Part shown: in pieces, positions 42,933 to 52,416 of the stretch
How positions within the stretch are numbered: position 1 is the stretch's first letter
How the letters are laid out: every line of letters begins with the position of its first letter
From: Enterococcus pallens ATCC BAA-351
Lineage (GTDB): Bacteria > Bacillota > Bacilli > Lactobacillales > Enterococcaceae
Length of the DNA stretch: 64,000 bases
Direction of reading: 5' to 3'
Assembly (NCBI RefSeq): GCF_000407485.1
Contig: NZ_ASWD01000003.1
Location: 186,001-250,000, forward strand
Notes under the pieces: generated by a model
The model's database searches: none
What the model was told of the DNA's origin: nothing
Seen by the model: only the letters and a program-made list of their open reading frames with translations
Translations under genes and position numbers: made by a program

Positions 42933-43670
42933 TTGTTTGATGCAATTATTTTTGATGTCGATGATACCCTTTATGACCAGCAACAGCCCTTCCGCAATGC
43001 CGTCCAAAAAGTTTTCCCCCATGTCCAATGTTCCGACATGCATTCCTTATATATCCGCTTTCGAGTGCATAGTGATGAGAATTTTAACAAGGTGATCACC
43101 GGCGACTGGACACTGACCTACATGCGCAACTACCGCATTTGCCGTTCATTGGAGGAATTAGACTATCCTGCTATTTCTGATCAAGAAGCGCTGGCTTTTC
43201 AACAGGTCTATGAGGAAGAATTGGATGCTATCGTCATGCACCAAGAAATACGCAGAACCCTCGACTTCCTGCAGAAGCAACAGATTTCTTTAGGTATTAT
43301 TACTAACGGTCCGACTGATCATCAACACAAGAAAATTATGCAGCTGGATTTATTAAACTGGGTCCATCCTGATCATGTCATTATTTCTCAAGCGACTGGT
43401 TACGAAAAACCCGATAAAGAGATATTTAAACTAGCAGAGAAGCAATTTGGGCTGATACCAGAACGAACCCTGTATGTAGGCGATAATTTTGACAATGACG
43501 TCGCTGGGTCAAAAAGCGCCGGTTGGAAGGCTCTATGGTTCAATCATCGCCAGCGTAAATTAGCTAAAGAAACCTTGCCAATTCATGATCTTGAAATCAC
43601 TTCCTTTGAGGAGCTGTTACCAGCAATTAAAGGACTGGTTCAAACGAAAGAATTCCTTTGTAATGCCTAA
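42933..43670 (+). CDS. HAD-family hydrolase
   Basis: A 245-residue HAD phosphatase. DVDDTLYD is motif I (nucleophile Asp), ITNGPTD motif II, YEKPDKEIF the motif III Lys region, and VGDNFDNDVAGSKSAGW motif IV. It resembles pyrimidine 5'-nucleotidases of the YjjG type, but the substrate is unproven. It starts with TTG 42933, weakly preceded by GAAAGG. Confidence 0.85.
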   Translation: MFDAIIFDVDDTLYDQQQPFRNAVQKVFPHVQCSDMHSLYIRFRVHSDENFNKVITGDWTLTYMRNYRICRSLEELDYPAISDQEALAFQQVYEEELDAIVMHQEIRRTLDFLQKQQISLGIITNGPTDHQHKKIMQLDLLNWVHPDHVIISQATGYEKPDKEIFKLAEKQFGLIPERTLYVGDNFDNDVAGSKSAGWKALWFNHRQRKLAKETLPIHDLEITSFEELLPAIKGLVQTKEFLCNA

Positions 43671-43727
43671 AAAAACCTTAGAGAAACCCAAGCCATTTTG
43701 TCGGCTTTCATTTCTCTAAGGTTTTTA
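43671..43727. terminator. Bidirectional terminator between convergent genes
   Basis: AAAAAACCTTAGAGAAA pairs with TTTCTCTAAGGTTTTT. It serves the HAD gene (+) and the TIM-barrel gene (-). Confidence 0.8.
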
Positions 43728-44405
43728 TTCGTTTTCCATTTCTTGCTTCCGGTATTTCTCCATTTTCTTGCTGAATAAAGCACCGTTTGAAGGGGGCGTA
43801 TAGGTAATTGCATTAGCACCTGCTTTAATGGTTTTGGCGATGGTTTCTTCATCCGGACCACCAGTTGCCATAATCGGCAAATCCGGATAACGTTCTCTAA
43901 AGTATTTCACCGTGTCAACCGTATCTTTGGCTGCACTAATATTAATAATCCGGACACCTGCTTCAAGCTTTTCATCAATTTGAGAATGGATTGACGTTAC
44001 CGTACTGACTACTGGAATATCTATCACATCATTGACTGCTCGAATGGTATCTACAGGCGTGGGGGCATTTACTACCACACCTAGGCTGCCTTGCGCTTCG
44101 GCAAAAATACTCATAAAAGCTGAGCGTTGACCATGAGTCAGACCGCCACCAACACCGGAAAAAACCGGAATGTCAGCTGCTTCAATAATACTTTTAGTAA
44201 TGGCTGGATGCGGGGTAAAAGGATAAACAGCAATGACCGCATCTGCATCCGTATTGCGGATAATCGCAATATCCGTAGTGAAAATAATTGATCGTATTCT
44301 CTTACCAAAAACCATCAAGCCAGTGGCCTGTTGAATCACCTTTGGTACACGAACAATATCACTTCGCAGTTCAGTCATAATCTCAGGTACACTGTGTTTC
44401 TCCAT
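43725..44405 (-). CDS. TIM-barrel protein of unknown function
   Basis: A 226-residue alpha/beta barrel. Repeating strand-end motifs include VFSGVGGGLTHG, GVRIINISAA and IMATGGPDEETI, a standard phosphate-binding loop near the C-terminus, as in HisF/ThiE-type enzymes. Database names for relatives are usually just hydrolase. The reaction is not evident. It lies downstream of two cell-wall genes on the same strand, with a 42-base gap. Confidence 0.65.
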   Translation of the reverse strand: MEKHSVPEIMTELRSDIVRVPKVIQQATGLMVFGKRIRSIIFTTDIAIIRNTDADAVIAVYPFTPHPAITKSIIEAADIPVFSGVGGGLTHGQRSAFMSIFAEAQGSLGVVVNAPTPVDTIRAVNDVIDIPVVSTVTSIHSQIDEKLEAGVRIINISAAKDTVDTVKYFRERYPDLPIMATGGPDEETIAKTIKAGANAITYTPPSNGALFSKKMEKYRKQEMENE

Positions 44406-44446
44406 CTAAAATTCCTCCTCTCTCAACACCTGGTACGACCAGTTTA

Positions 44447-45061
44447 CTATGGTTGATCGTACTGCGACAAATTATATGTTTCTATCACACTTATAATTTT
44501 TTGCGCATAGGTGGGATCGGTGGCGTAGCCCGCATCCTGCAAGGCTTGAGCAGCTTCCTGGTAGTTAGCCGCCGTTAAAACTTTCTCATAAAGACCGGGA
44601 TTCCAGGTGGTTCCATTCACAAAAAGCAAGGTGTGGTCATCCATGGAAGCCTCCCAAGAATCATACACTCGAAAATCTCCTTGAATAGTTACCCAAGCCT
44701 CATTGACATACTCCTGTGTTTCCAGCGTGATCTTTGGCTGATTGCCATAGGCCTTTATCCCAAATAAATTATTGTATTGACTGGCTAATGAGGATTGCCC
44801 CCAATTCGACTCTAATATCGCTTGCCCTAAAATAATACTTGGCAAAATCCCATAGCCCTGCTGCAATTGCTTAGCATGGGGGGCTAAACGCTGGATAAAT
44901 TCCTCATGAGTCATTTGTTCATTATTGGCTGACTGTTCGACAGCATGTTCTGATAACGTATGTAAAGAAAAAACGAAAGCAAGGCCGATTAACAGCAGCC
45001 CAGCAAAAATGAAGGGCATAGACAGCTTGCGCTTTCGTTTCTTATATTTTTTCGTCGGCAT
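44447..45061 (-). CDS. Exported N-acetylglucosaminidase (LytG/GH73-like)
   Basis: A 204-residue wall hydrolase. A basic N-terminus and one membrane segment (about 15-38) precede a glucosaminidase domain (ILGQAILESNWGQSSLASQY with the catalytic Glu, YNNLFGIKAYG). It cuts glycan strands of peptidoglycan. It lies nine bases downstream of a carboxypeptidase gene, so the pair likely acts on the wall together. Confidence 0.88.
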   Translation of the reverse strand: MPTKKYKKRKRKLSMPFIFAGLLLIGLAFVFSLHTLSEHAVEQSANNEQMTHEEFIQRLAPHAKQLQQGYGILPSIILGQAILESNWGQSSLASQYNNLFGIKAYGNQPKITLETQEYVNEAWVTIQGDFRVYDSWEASMDDHTLLFVNGTTWNPGLYEKVLTAANYQEAAQALQDAGYATDPTYAQKIISVIETYNLSQYDQP

Positions 45062-45070
45062 AGTGCCTCC

Positions 45071-45850
45071 TTAATTTGACGACAACAACTTCAAGTATTC
45101 CTCTAAAGTTAAGTTATTCTTCGTTATATATTCAGCATTTTCCTTGCCAACATAACGAATGTGCCAAGGCTCGTAAGTGATTCCGGTGATGTCTTCCTTC
45201 CCGTCTGGGTAACGAATAATAAAACCATACTTAGGTGCATTTTCGGCAATCCACTTGGCTCCTGCCTGACTTCCGTAAGAAGCATCCAGCACTTGACTTG
45301 AGTAATTGTTGTACCACTCTTGATCGACAATATCGACAGCTAAGCCAGTATGGTGTTCACTATAACCAGGCTCAGTGATCGTTTCCTTGGTCTTAGCAAT
45401 CGCATCCGCCTCAGACAAACCTTCACTGCTCATTAAGCTGTTTACATTGGTGCTGAAAACCTCCTGCTGAGCTGCTACCGAACGATACGCAGATATTACG
45501 ACCAGTGGAAAGCCCGCTTCAGTAGCGGCGGCCGAAAAAGCTTCATAATCAGAAGCAATTCGACTGTCCACCTGATGACTATTGTCAGATAGCGTAGTTA
45601 GTTGACTCTCATCAATTTCTTGATCAATTTTATTTTTAGGACCTACTAGTACTAAATCCCATGAATCCGGATCGGCTTTAGGCAAATCACTAGGCGTTGC
45701 TTTTTTCTCTGATGATTGTTCAAAGGTATATGTGGATGCTGGAGTAACTTTCCCAGCATTTGTGTCCGTCTCTTTGCCGCTGTAAAACAATGAATAGCCA
45801 GTCATTCCAAACATGGCAATCATGGAAAGCAGTCCAACTGTTTTTTTCAA
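45071..45850 (-). CDS. D-alanyl-D-alanine carboxypeptidase (VanY/M15B family)
   Basis: A 259-residue zinc peptidase with an N-terminal anchor (about 1-24) and a Ser/Thr linker. The M15B motifs are SAYRS, PGYSEHHTGLAVDI (metal His and Asp) and EPWHIRYVG (metal His). It removes the terminal D-Ala from wall peptides. It resembles the chromosomal housekeeping DdcY/VanY-like enzymes; no van resistance genes are near. Confidence 0.9.
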   Translation of the reverse strand: MKKTVGLLSMIAMFGMTGYSLFYSGKETDTNAGKVTPASTYTFEQSSEKKATPSDLPKADPDSWDLVLVGPKNKIDQEIDESQLTTLSDNSHQVDSRIASDYEAFSAAATEAGFPLVVISAYRSVAAQQEVFSTNVNSLMSSEGLSEADAIAKTKETITEPGYSEHHTGLAVDIVDQEWYNNYSSQVLDASYGSQAGAKWIAENAPKYGFIIRYPDGKEDITGITYEPWHIRYVGKENAEYITKNNLTLEEYLKLLSSN

Positions 45851-45866
45851 GTGAAAAATCCTTTCA

Positions 45867-46400
45867 TTAATCCTCTAAAGAAGTATAGGTTTCAGTTAAG
45901 TTCTCATTTACCCAATCCAACAAAGCAGTTTGCGTTTGAGAGCTTTCAATTTGGTTTTGAACCCGAGCTGGCAAACGGAAGCTTAAGATATCATTGTAGC
46001 CCCAGCTATCATAATCAATCGTTACTCTTAAATCAATGTAGTCCTGCTTCTCTTCGTCGTTTTTATTCTTATAAGGAATTAGCTCAACTTGGCCCAAGCC
46101 GCAGGCAATCCATTTTTGAGCTACGATCGTCTTCATTTCCCGATACTCCGCAACCGCGGTTGGGCGCTTTTCTGGGAATAAAAAGGTTTGACGGATGACT
46201 TTTTGATTCAACATCCATTCGTAGTCACTAAACAGATTTTTGATTTTTTGGTTAATTTCTGGCGGAAGATTGTTGTTTCCCTGCTTCCATTGCTGCCACT
46301 GAGCTTCTTCAATTCCTAGATAATTGTGGTAAAAGTCCTCTTCCGATTGAAATTGCTCTAAAATGGTGTTCAATACTAAGTCTAAATAAATTGGATTCAC
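45867..46400 (-). CDS. Hypothetical protein, 177 residues
   Basis: Not recognised by family. A soluble protein: an N-terminal helical part (about 1-75) has LGIEEAQWQQWKQGNNNLPP, reminiscent of a Cro/C1-like HTH. A beta-rich part (about 85-155) then includes IDLRVTIDYDSWGYND. It lies upstream of the carboxypeptidase gene on the same strand, 16 bases away, and may be co-transcribed. Confidence 0.55.
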   Translation of the reverse strand: MNPIYLDLVLNTILEQFQSEEDFYHNYLGIEEAQWQQWKQGNNNLPPEINQKIKNLFSDYEWMLNQKVIRQTFLFPEKRPTAVAEYREMKTIVAQKWIACGLGQVELIPYKNKNDEEKQDYIDLRVTIDYDSWGYNDILSFRLPARVQNQIESSQTQTALLDWVNENLTETYTSLED

Positions 46401-46598
46401 AGAAAATCCCTCCTATATTATTTTACTGATCGCGGCTGAAAAAGACAGTGCTTTACCCGAATGATTGAAATAATTTAAGAATTATTGCATCCCTTCAGCT
46501 GCGATAAAAGAACGCGGTTTGCTTGTTATTCGGTCTGAACAAGTCTATTATAACATTGTACTTATACTTTTATTAAGCATATGAAAAGGAGATTTTTT

Positions 46599-47552
46599 AT
46601 GGAACAACTTGAATGGGGCATTGTCGGGTTAGGACAAATTGCTCATGAATTTGCGAAAAGCTTTGATCAAACCACCAGCCGATTGACTGCCTGTGCTTCT
46701 CGTACCCTTGAGAAGGCGGAAAAATTCGCCCAAGCCTACCATTTACCAAAAGCCTTTGGCAGCTATGAAGAAATGCTGGCAGATCCAGCTATTTCTATTA
46801 TCTACGTTGCTGTACCTAATCGTCAACACCTTCAACACATTTTGCAAGCCTTAAATGCCGGAAAACATGTGTTGTGTGAAAAAGCGATTACCATGAACCG
46901 TCAAGAGCTTGAGGAGGCAATGGCTCTAGCTGAGCAAAAAGGACTGATTCTAGCCGAAGCGATGACCATTTTCAACATGCCGTTGTTCCATGAGCTCCGT
47001 TCTCTAATTGACACTGGTAAGCTTGGTAAACTAAAAATGATCCAAGCACCTTTTGGCAGCTACAAGGACCCAGATCCTACTAACCGTTTCTTTAACCCAG
47101 AATTAGCTGGCGGCGCTTTGCTAGATATTGGTACTTATGCGGTTTCCTTTGCCCGCTGGTTCATGTCTGCTCAGCCAAAAGTGGTGGCTTCAACTATGAT
47201 TCCCTTCTCGACGGGTGTTGATGAGCAATCCGTGACGATTTTACAAAACGAAAAAAATGAACTGGCTTCTGTCAGCTTGACCTTCCAGGCAAAAATGCCG
47301 AAAAAAGGCATCGTCGCTTTTGAAAATGGCTATATTACAGTGGATGATTATCCGCGAGCTGATAAAGCCGAACTCTTCTTCAATGATGGCACCAAAGAGT
47401 TCATCGAAGTCGGCTCTTCCTTTGAAGCAATGAATTACGAAATTGAAAACATGGTCAAGGTAATCAACCATGAGTTGCCAAACCAATCGTTATACTTTAC
47501 CAAAGACGTGATTGATCTGCTGGATCAGATGACACAAGCCTGGAATTCTTAA
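46599..47552 (+). CDS. Gfo/Idh/MocA-family oxidoreductase
   Basis: A 317-residue NAD(P)-dependent dehydrogenase. The Rossmann loop GIVGLGQIA is at the start, the family EKAIT motif (in HVLCEKAI) lies near residue 95, and the C-terminal alpha/beta substrate domain includes GGALLDIGTYAVSFA. It acts on a sugar or polyol; the exact one is unknown. ATG 46599 was chosen for AAAAGGAG upstream. It is a single-gene unit. Confidence 0.88.
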   Translation: MEQLEWGIVGLGQIAHEFAKSFDQTTSRLTACASRTLEKAEKFAQAYHLPKAFGSYEEMLADPAISIIYVAVPNRQHLQHILQALNAGKHVLCEKAITMNRQELEEAMALAEQKGLILAEAMTIFNMPLFHELRSLIDTGKLGKLKMIQAPFGSYKDPDPTNRFFNPELAGGALLDIGTYAVSFARWFMSAQPKVVASTMIPFSTGVDEQSVTILQNEKNELASVSLTFQAKMPKKGIVAFENGYITVDDYPRADKAELFFNDGTKEFIEVGSSFEAMNYEIENMVKVINHELPNQSLYFTKDVIDLLDQMTQAWNS

Positions 47553-47577
47553 GACGTGATTTTTTCACGTCTTTTTT
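47551..47577 (+). terminator. Terminator of the oxidoreductase gene
   Basis: AAGACGTGA and TCACGTCTT pair around TTTTT and are followed by TTTTTT. The hairpin starts right after the stop codon. Confidence 0.85.
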
Positions 47578-47640
47578 TGATAGTTTTTTGACTGAGATTC
47601 CGTTAAACTAATAGTAAGAAGATAAAAGGAGGAACCCCTC

Positions 47641-48234
47641 ATGCATTTTGGCCGTTTCCGTTTAGGGATGCGGACATTCAAAACAGCACTGGCTGTAATG
47701 ATCTGTATCCTTCTTTTTCATGTGTTGGATCGCGGCAGTCCGCTGATTGCAGCTTTGGCGGCCGTTTTTTCCTTGCGGCAGGATCTGAACACTAGCTTTT
47801 CTTTTGGCCGATCACGGATTTTAGGCAATTCCATTGGCGGTTTGCTGGCACTGATTTATTTTTACATACAAGCTTTCTTTGAAAATGATTTTTATGTGGA
47901 ATTAACAGTTTTGCCGCTTTTAGTGATTTTGGTGATCGTGATCTCAGATGGGATTGGAAACAATTCTGGGATTGTTTCGGCGATTGCTACCATGCTGCTG
48001 ATTTCCCTTAGTATCCCTCAAGGCGAGTCAACAATTTATGCTTTAAACCGGGTATTAGACACCTTCATCGGTACAGTTATTGCCATTTCTTTAAATGGCG
48101 TCGTAACCCCGCCAAAGGTCGAAAAGGAGCAGCAGATTAAAGAGGATCTTGCAGAATTAAAGAAAAAAGAAGCCGGACTTTCCGAGATGCTGGAAAAGGT
48201 TCGCAAACAAATTGAGGACCAGTCAAAAGACTGA
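47641..48234 (+). CDS. FUSC/ArAE-family membrane protein
   Basis: A 197-residue membrane protein. Four to five hydrophobic segments in residues 10-160 are followed by a charged coiled-coil tail (KEEDLAELKKKEAGLSEMLE-like). It is a short relative of aromatic acid exporters, distinct from the ICE-borne one at 6.8 kb. GGAGGAACC precedes ATG 47641. The substrate is unknown. Confidence 0.72.
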   Translation: MHFGRFRLGMRTFKTALAVMICILLFHVLDRGSPLIAALAAVFSLRQDLNTSFSFGRSRILGNSIGGLLALIYFYIQAFFENDFYVELTVLPLLVILVIVISDGIGNNSGIVSAIATMLLISLSIPQGESTIYALNRVLDTFIGTVIAISLNGVVTPPKVEKEQQIKEDLAELKKKEAGLSEMLEKVRKQIEDQSKD

Positions 48235-48243
48235 TCCTTTTTT
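48216..48243 (+). terminator. Terminator overlapping the FUSC gene end
   Basis: GGACCAGTC and GACTGATCC pair around AAAA and are followed by TTTTTTG. The hairpin overlaps the last codons. Confidence 0.75.
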
Positions 48244-48255
48244 GTTTTTCAAATA

Positions 48256-51200
48256 CTATTCGTTTGCCTTCAAGGCTTCAATCATATTGATTTTTTTCAA
48301 CTTGAAGTACATCAAAATTCCAACAATTAAAGCAAAGAATAACGTAATCAATGCTGAATAAAGATAACTCACCGGCTGTATATCTGGTGAGAACATCGTG
48401 ACATCCAGCTCGACGGTTTTTAGAATGTAGCGATGTTCGATTTTTCCTAAGAACATCCCGGCAAAGATTCCTATTAACGTCAGCAAAACATTTTCCCGAT
48501 AAACATAAGCTACAACCTCTTTGTTGTAAAAACCTAATACTTTAATCGTCGACAGTTCGCGGATTCGCTCAGAGATATTGATATTGGTCAGGTTATACAG
48601 CACGATAAAGGCCAATAAGCCTGCCGATACGATCAGCACCCACATAATGACGTTCAGACTTTCCACTGTATCCTTCAAGGCATTTCGTGATTCTGACAGG
48701 AAGGCCACACTGATTACCTTGTCACGTCCCATTAGCTGCTGGCCAATCGTGTTTTCCTGACTGCTGCTTGGCTGTTTGTCAAACAGCAGAAGATCGGTAT
48801 TGTAATCTGGTACTCGGTTAAAGAGTTGATCGTAATACTTTGGTGTCATATAAATAAAATGTCCCACGTAATTTTCTGCGATATGAGCAATTTTCACCTT
48901 ATACTTTTCCCCATCTGTAGCCTTAATCGTTAAGTTATCACCTGGCTTCAGCTCAAACAGCTCGGCCAGTTTTTCATTAATGATGACGCCCTGATCTGTC
49001 AGCTGATAGGTTTTCTGACTGGTGCGATCATTAAAGGAAATGAAGGAATCCAGCTTTTTGCTGTCTTCTGGCACATGCAGAGAAATTTCCTGCTGGTTCA
49101 CTTCGCCAGTTTCAGCAGTAAACATCTCAGTAGACATACCTAGATGATCCTTAAAACTTGAAAGCTTATCCAGCTCCTGCTGATAATCAGTTTTTTCTCG
49201 CTGAGACAACGGATCACTAAAGACCACCGTTCCTTGATACTGCAAAATATTGTCAAACTGAATCGGTACAATATCTCCAATGGAATCCCGCAAGCCAAAG
49301 CCAGTAATCAGCATTGACATACAGCCAGCAATACCTAAAATCGTCATCAGCATCCGCTGCTTGTAGCGGAATAAATTCCGCATCGTGACCTTTTGGATAA
49401 AAGTTAAACGCGACCACAGCGGAGTTACTCGTTCCAGCCAAATTCGTTTACCCTTTTTCGGTGCCCGCGGCTGCATTAGCGTTGCCGGGGTTGCCTTCAA
49501 ATCATAGCGCAGAACAAACAATGCCGTGCCAACTGAACAAAGTAAAGCTACCAGCATAGCAGCAACTGCATAACTAAGATACCAAGGCGTAACCACCTGG
49601 TTTAAATTGTAAAGCTGACCGTAGGCATTAAAAATAATCGTCGGCAGCAAATAAAAACCTACTGACAAACCTGCTAATCCACCGATGCCACCAGCTAGAG
49701 CTGCATACAAAATAAATTTCAAGGAAATTTCTCGATTCCAATATCCTAAGGCCTTGAAGGTTCCCAGCTCGCCTCGCTTCTCCTCCACCATTCGAGTCAT
49801 CGTGGTTAAAGTAACCAGGGCCGCGATTAGGAAGAAAATCAGCGGGAATACCGTCGCTAAAGAAGAAATTCGATCCGCATTGTCTTGGTATTCCTTATAG
49901 CCAGGATTATCATTGCGTCCTTGCACTGTGTACTCCAACTGGTCAAGCTGAGCTAACGCTGCTTCTTTTTCTGCGATTTCCTTTTGCGCCTTCGCTAAAG
50001 TGTCTGAATTGGCAGTCTCCAAAGCCTTTTGACCTTCATCATAGGTTTTCTGTGCCTGATCCAGCTGCTGCTTAGCCTGTTCTAGCTGTTCTTGTCCCTG
50101 TTTCTGACTAGCTGCCAGTTCTGTTTTAGCTGCTTCTAGCTGTTGGGTACCAGTGGCCAGCCACTGTTCCAGCTCATCAATTTGTGCTTGATGTTCCCTC
50201 AGTTCCTCAGGGGTAGGAAGTTCGGCAGCCAAAATTTGTTGATTTTCTGTCCATTGGGCTTCCAGTTGGGTTACCTTGGGCTGCAGCTGCTGAATTTCAG
50301 TGTTGATGTCTGTTAAATGCTGGTTAGCAGTTGTTTGAGCCTGCTGCGCATTTTGCTGCTGAACTGCCTGAAGGACGTCGCCGAATTTTTGAGCGTCCAA
50401 CTGTTGAGCGATACTCTGCAGCTGTTCCATAGTTCCTTGGGCTGCCCGATCACGAATTTGCTCCAGCTGACTTTTGGCAGTCGTCAGCTGATTCATTTCT
50501 GATGCAGCCTGATCTCGTTGTGCTTTTAACGCATCCGTTTGTTCAGTAGCTTGCTTTTTCCGTTCTGCTAGATTTTTCAGCTTGCCGAGCTCTTCTTTTT
50601 GATCAGTTAACGCTTGCTGCTGCGGCGCTAAAAGATTTTCCCGCTCATCGATTTGGGCCTGCGCCTCTTGACTTTTAGCCTCAAATTCCTGCTGACTAGC
50701 AGCATATTCCTTTTTACCGGTTTCTAAACGCTTTTGAGCTTCACTTAGCTGCTGGGTCTGTTGCGCAGCTTCAGTTTTCCCTGCCTCCAGCTGAGCTTTA
50801 GCTTCATCGATCTGCTTTTGGTTGCTTTCCTTTAGTTCCTGCAGCCGTTTTGCACCATCATCTTTTAAGCTATCTTCAGTTTTTTCCTGATTGCTTTCCC
50901 AGCGATCCTTGTAGGTATCCGAATAAGCAGTAACACCTTTTAGGTTTTTATACTGCACCAGCACCTCTGAAAAAACCGACTGCTTAAAGTTTTTCGGCGA
51001 CATAATCGCAAAGAAATCAATCATTCCTTTGCCGACAGTCGTATTGCCCCGCGAAAAATTTTCAATATACTGGGGACTCTCCACAAAACCGACTACAGTC
51101 AATTCTTTGTTAACAAAAGAATCCTCGTGACCGTCAATTACAAAGTTATCCCCTGTTTGATAAGAATGATTGGTCTCTGCAATTTCGTCCAAAGCAATTT

Positions 51201-51585
51201 CCTGATCATTTTTTGGCAACCGTCCTTTGACCACTTTTACACGATTCAGTTTCTGATCCTGATCATAGCTGTAAAGTCGGATTGTCTGGTCCTTGTCCGC
51301 CAGAAAAATATCTTGAAAATAACGTCCCTCGGCATAAGCCACCTGATCCATGTCCCTCACATCTTCAAGAGACGCCTCACTCATCCCTAATGGTGTGAAA
51401 ATTTGAGCATCTGCCAATTGCTGCTTCTGATAATAATCATCGGCGGTTTGAACCATATCCGGTCCGGTAGCGCTTAAGCCAACAAAAAAAGCTACCCCTA
51501 GAAAAACAATTCCTAAAATCGATAAAAAACGCGTTTTGGAACCAAGAATTTCCCGCAGGCTGGTCCGCCATAAAACTTTATTCAT
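48256..51585 (-). CDS. ABC transporter permease, FtsX/MacB type, with long coiled coil
   Basis: An 1109-residue membrane protein. A helix near residue 20 is followed by an extracytoplasmic region to about 570 that includes a Gln/Ala/Glu-rich coiled coil (about 230-560). Two FtsX domains follow (about 580-690 and 990-1105). It pairs with the ATPase upstream (12 bases apart). Such two-gene systems export or sense wall-active peptides, or act mechanically on the wall; the substrate is unknown. The size and the coiled coil resemble enterococcal/lactobacillar members of the family. Confidence 0.87.
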   Translation of the reverse strand: MNKVLWRTSLREILGSKTRFLSILGIVFLGVAFFVGLSATGPDMVQTADDYYQKQQLADAQIFTPLGMSEASLEDVRDMDQVAYAEGRYFQDIFLADKDQTIRLYSYDQDQKLNRVKVVKGRLPKNDQEIALDEIAETNHSYQTGDNFVIDGHEDSFVNKELTVVGFVESPQYIENFSRGNTTVGKGMIDFFAIMSPKNFKQSVFSEVLVQYKNLKGVTAYSDTYKDRWESNQEKTEDSLKDDGAKRLQELKESNQKQIDEAKAQLEAGKTEAAQQTQQLSEAQKRLETGKKEYAASQQEFEAKSQEAQAQIDERENLLAPQQQALTDQKEELGKLKNLAERKKQATEQTDALKAQRDQAASEMNQLTTAKSQLEQIRDRAAQGTMEQLQSIAQQLDAQKFGDVLQAVQQQNAQQAQTTANQHLTDINTEIQQLQPKVTQLEAQWTENQQILAAELPTPEELREHQAQIDELEQWLATGTQQLEAAKTELAASQKQGQEQLEQAKQQLDQAQKTYDEGQKALETANSDTLAKAQKEIAEKEAALAQLDQLEYTVQGRNDNPGYKEYQDNADRISSLATVFPLIFFLIAALVTLTTMTRMVEEKRGELGTFKALGYWNREISLKFILYAALAGGIGGLAGLSVGFYLLPTIIFNAYGQLYNLNQVVTPWYLSYAVAAMLVALLCSVGTALFVLRYDLKATPATLMQPRAPKKGKRIWLERVTPLWSRLTFIQKVTMRNLFRYKQRMLMTILGIAGCMSMLITGFGLRDSIGDIVPIQFDNILQYQGTVVFSDPLSQREKTDYQQELDKLSSFKDHLGMSTEMFTAETGEVNQQEISLHVPEDSKKLDSFISFNDRTSQKTYQLTDQGVIINEKLAELFELKPGDNLTIKATDGEKYKVKIAHIAENYVGHFIYMTPKYYDQLFNRVPDYNTDLLLFDKQPSSSQENTIGQQLMGRDKVISVAFLSESRNALKDTVESLNVIMWVLIVSAGLLAFIVLYNLTNINISERIRELSTIKVLGFYNKEVVAYVYRENVLLTLIGIFAGMFLGKIEHRYILKTVELDVTMFSPDIQPVSYLYSALITLFFALIVGILMYFKLKKINMIEALKANE

Positions 51586-51597
51586 CTTATCGTCTCC

Positions 51598-52299
51598 TTA
51601 CCACTGAATCTCATCGATCGAAAGAGGTTTATCATTCAGCTCCTGGCTGCGGACCTTGGCGTCATTAATTCGAATAATACGGTTAGCCATCGGAGCAATT
51701 GCTGAATTGTGCGTAATAATTACCACCGTTGTACCATAATTTCGAGCGGTATCTTGTAAAATCTTCAGTATTTGTTTGCCTGTTTCAAAGTCCAACGCCC
51801 CAGTTGGTTCATCACACAATAACAGCTTCGGTCGTTTTGCCAAGGCTCTAGCAATTGTCACCCGCTGCTGCTCGCCACCAGAAAGCTGTGCTGGGAAATT
51901 ATCCATCCGACCTTCTAGCCCTACAGAACGCAGTACTTCAGCTGGATCTAAAGCATCAGAAACAATTTGTGAGGCCAGCTCAACGTTTTCCTTAGCCGTT
52001 AAATTCGGCACCAAATTATAAAACTGAAAAACAAAGCCCACGTCATTGCGGCGATACGTAGTTAATTCTTTATTGTTAAACGCCGCTATATCCGTACCAT
52101 CCACAATTACTTGGCCTTCATCGCAGCTGTCCATGCCCCCTAAAATATTCAAAACGGTTGATTTTCCAGCACCACTAGGCCCTAAAATCACCGCAATCTC
52201 ACCCTTTTCGATAGTGAAGGTAATTTTGTCATTGGCATGAATCACCGTTTCTCCCATCTTATAACGTTTGGTTTCATTAATTACTTCAATATACCCCAT
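51598..52299 (-). CDS. ABC transporter ATP-binding protein (MacB/LolD type)
   Basis: A 233-residue ATPase from ATG 52299 (GGAGGAGGCGAC upstream). Walker [10 protein letters not shown], signature [15 protein letters not shown], Walker [13 protein letters not shown] and the switch His in IITHN are all present. The GALD ending is typical of the MacB class. It drives the FtsX-type permease encoded after it. Confidence 0.93.
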   Translation of the reverse strand: MGYIEVINETKRYKMGETVIHANDKITFTIEKGEIAVILGPSGAGKSTVLNILGGMDSCDEGQVIVDGTDIAAFNNKELTTYRRNDVGFVFQFYNLVPNLTAKENVELASQIVSDALDPAEVLRSVGLEGRMDNFPAQLSGGEQQRVTIARALAKRPKLLLCDEPTGALDFETGKQILKILQDTARNYGTTVVIITHNSAIAPMANRIIRINDAKVRSQELNDKPLSIDEIQW

Positions 52300-52381
52300 G
52301 TCCTGTCGCCTCCTCCTTATTAGTCTACCATAAGGAAACAAAAAAGACCTCGCGAACCCGAATAGGCTCTACAAGGTCATA

Positions 52382-52408
52382 AAAAAACTCGACCCTTTCA
52401 GATCGAGC
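52382..52408 (-). terminator. Terminator after nagA
   Basis: CTCGATC and GGTCGAG pair (minus strand) around a short loop, then TTTTTTT. Confidence 0.75.
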
Positions 52409-52416
52409 ATTTGTTT

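Noticed and set aside
45071-45850. VanY-like gene as a sign of glycopeptide resistance
   Set aside because: No vanA/B ligase, vanH/X or VanRS genes are present; housekeeping D,D-carboxypeptidases of this family are common.
49970-50900. Repetitive Gln/Ala-rich DNA as a sequence repeat array
   Set aside because: It encodes the coiled coil of the FtsX-type permease; the repetition is in heptads of the protein rather than in exact DNA repeats.
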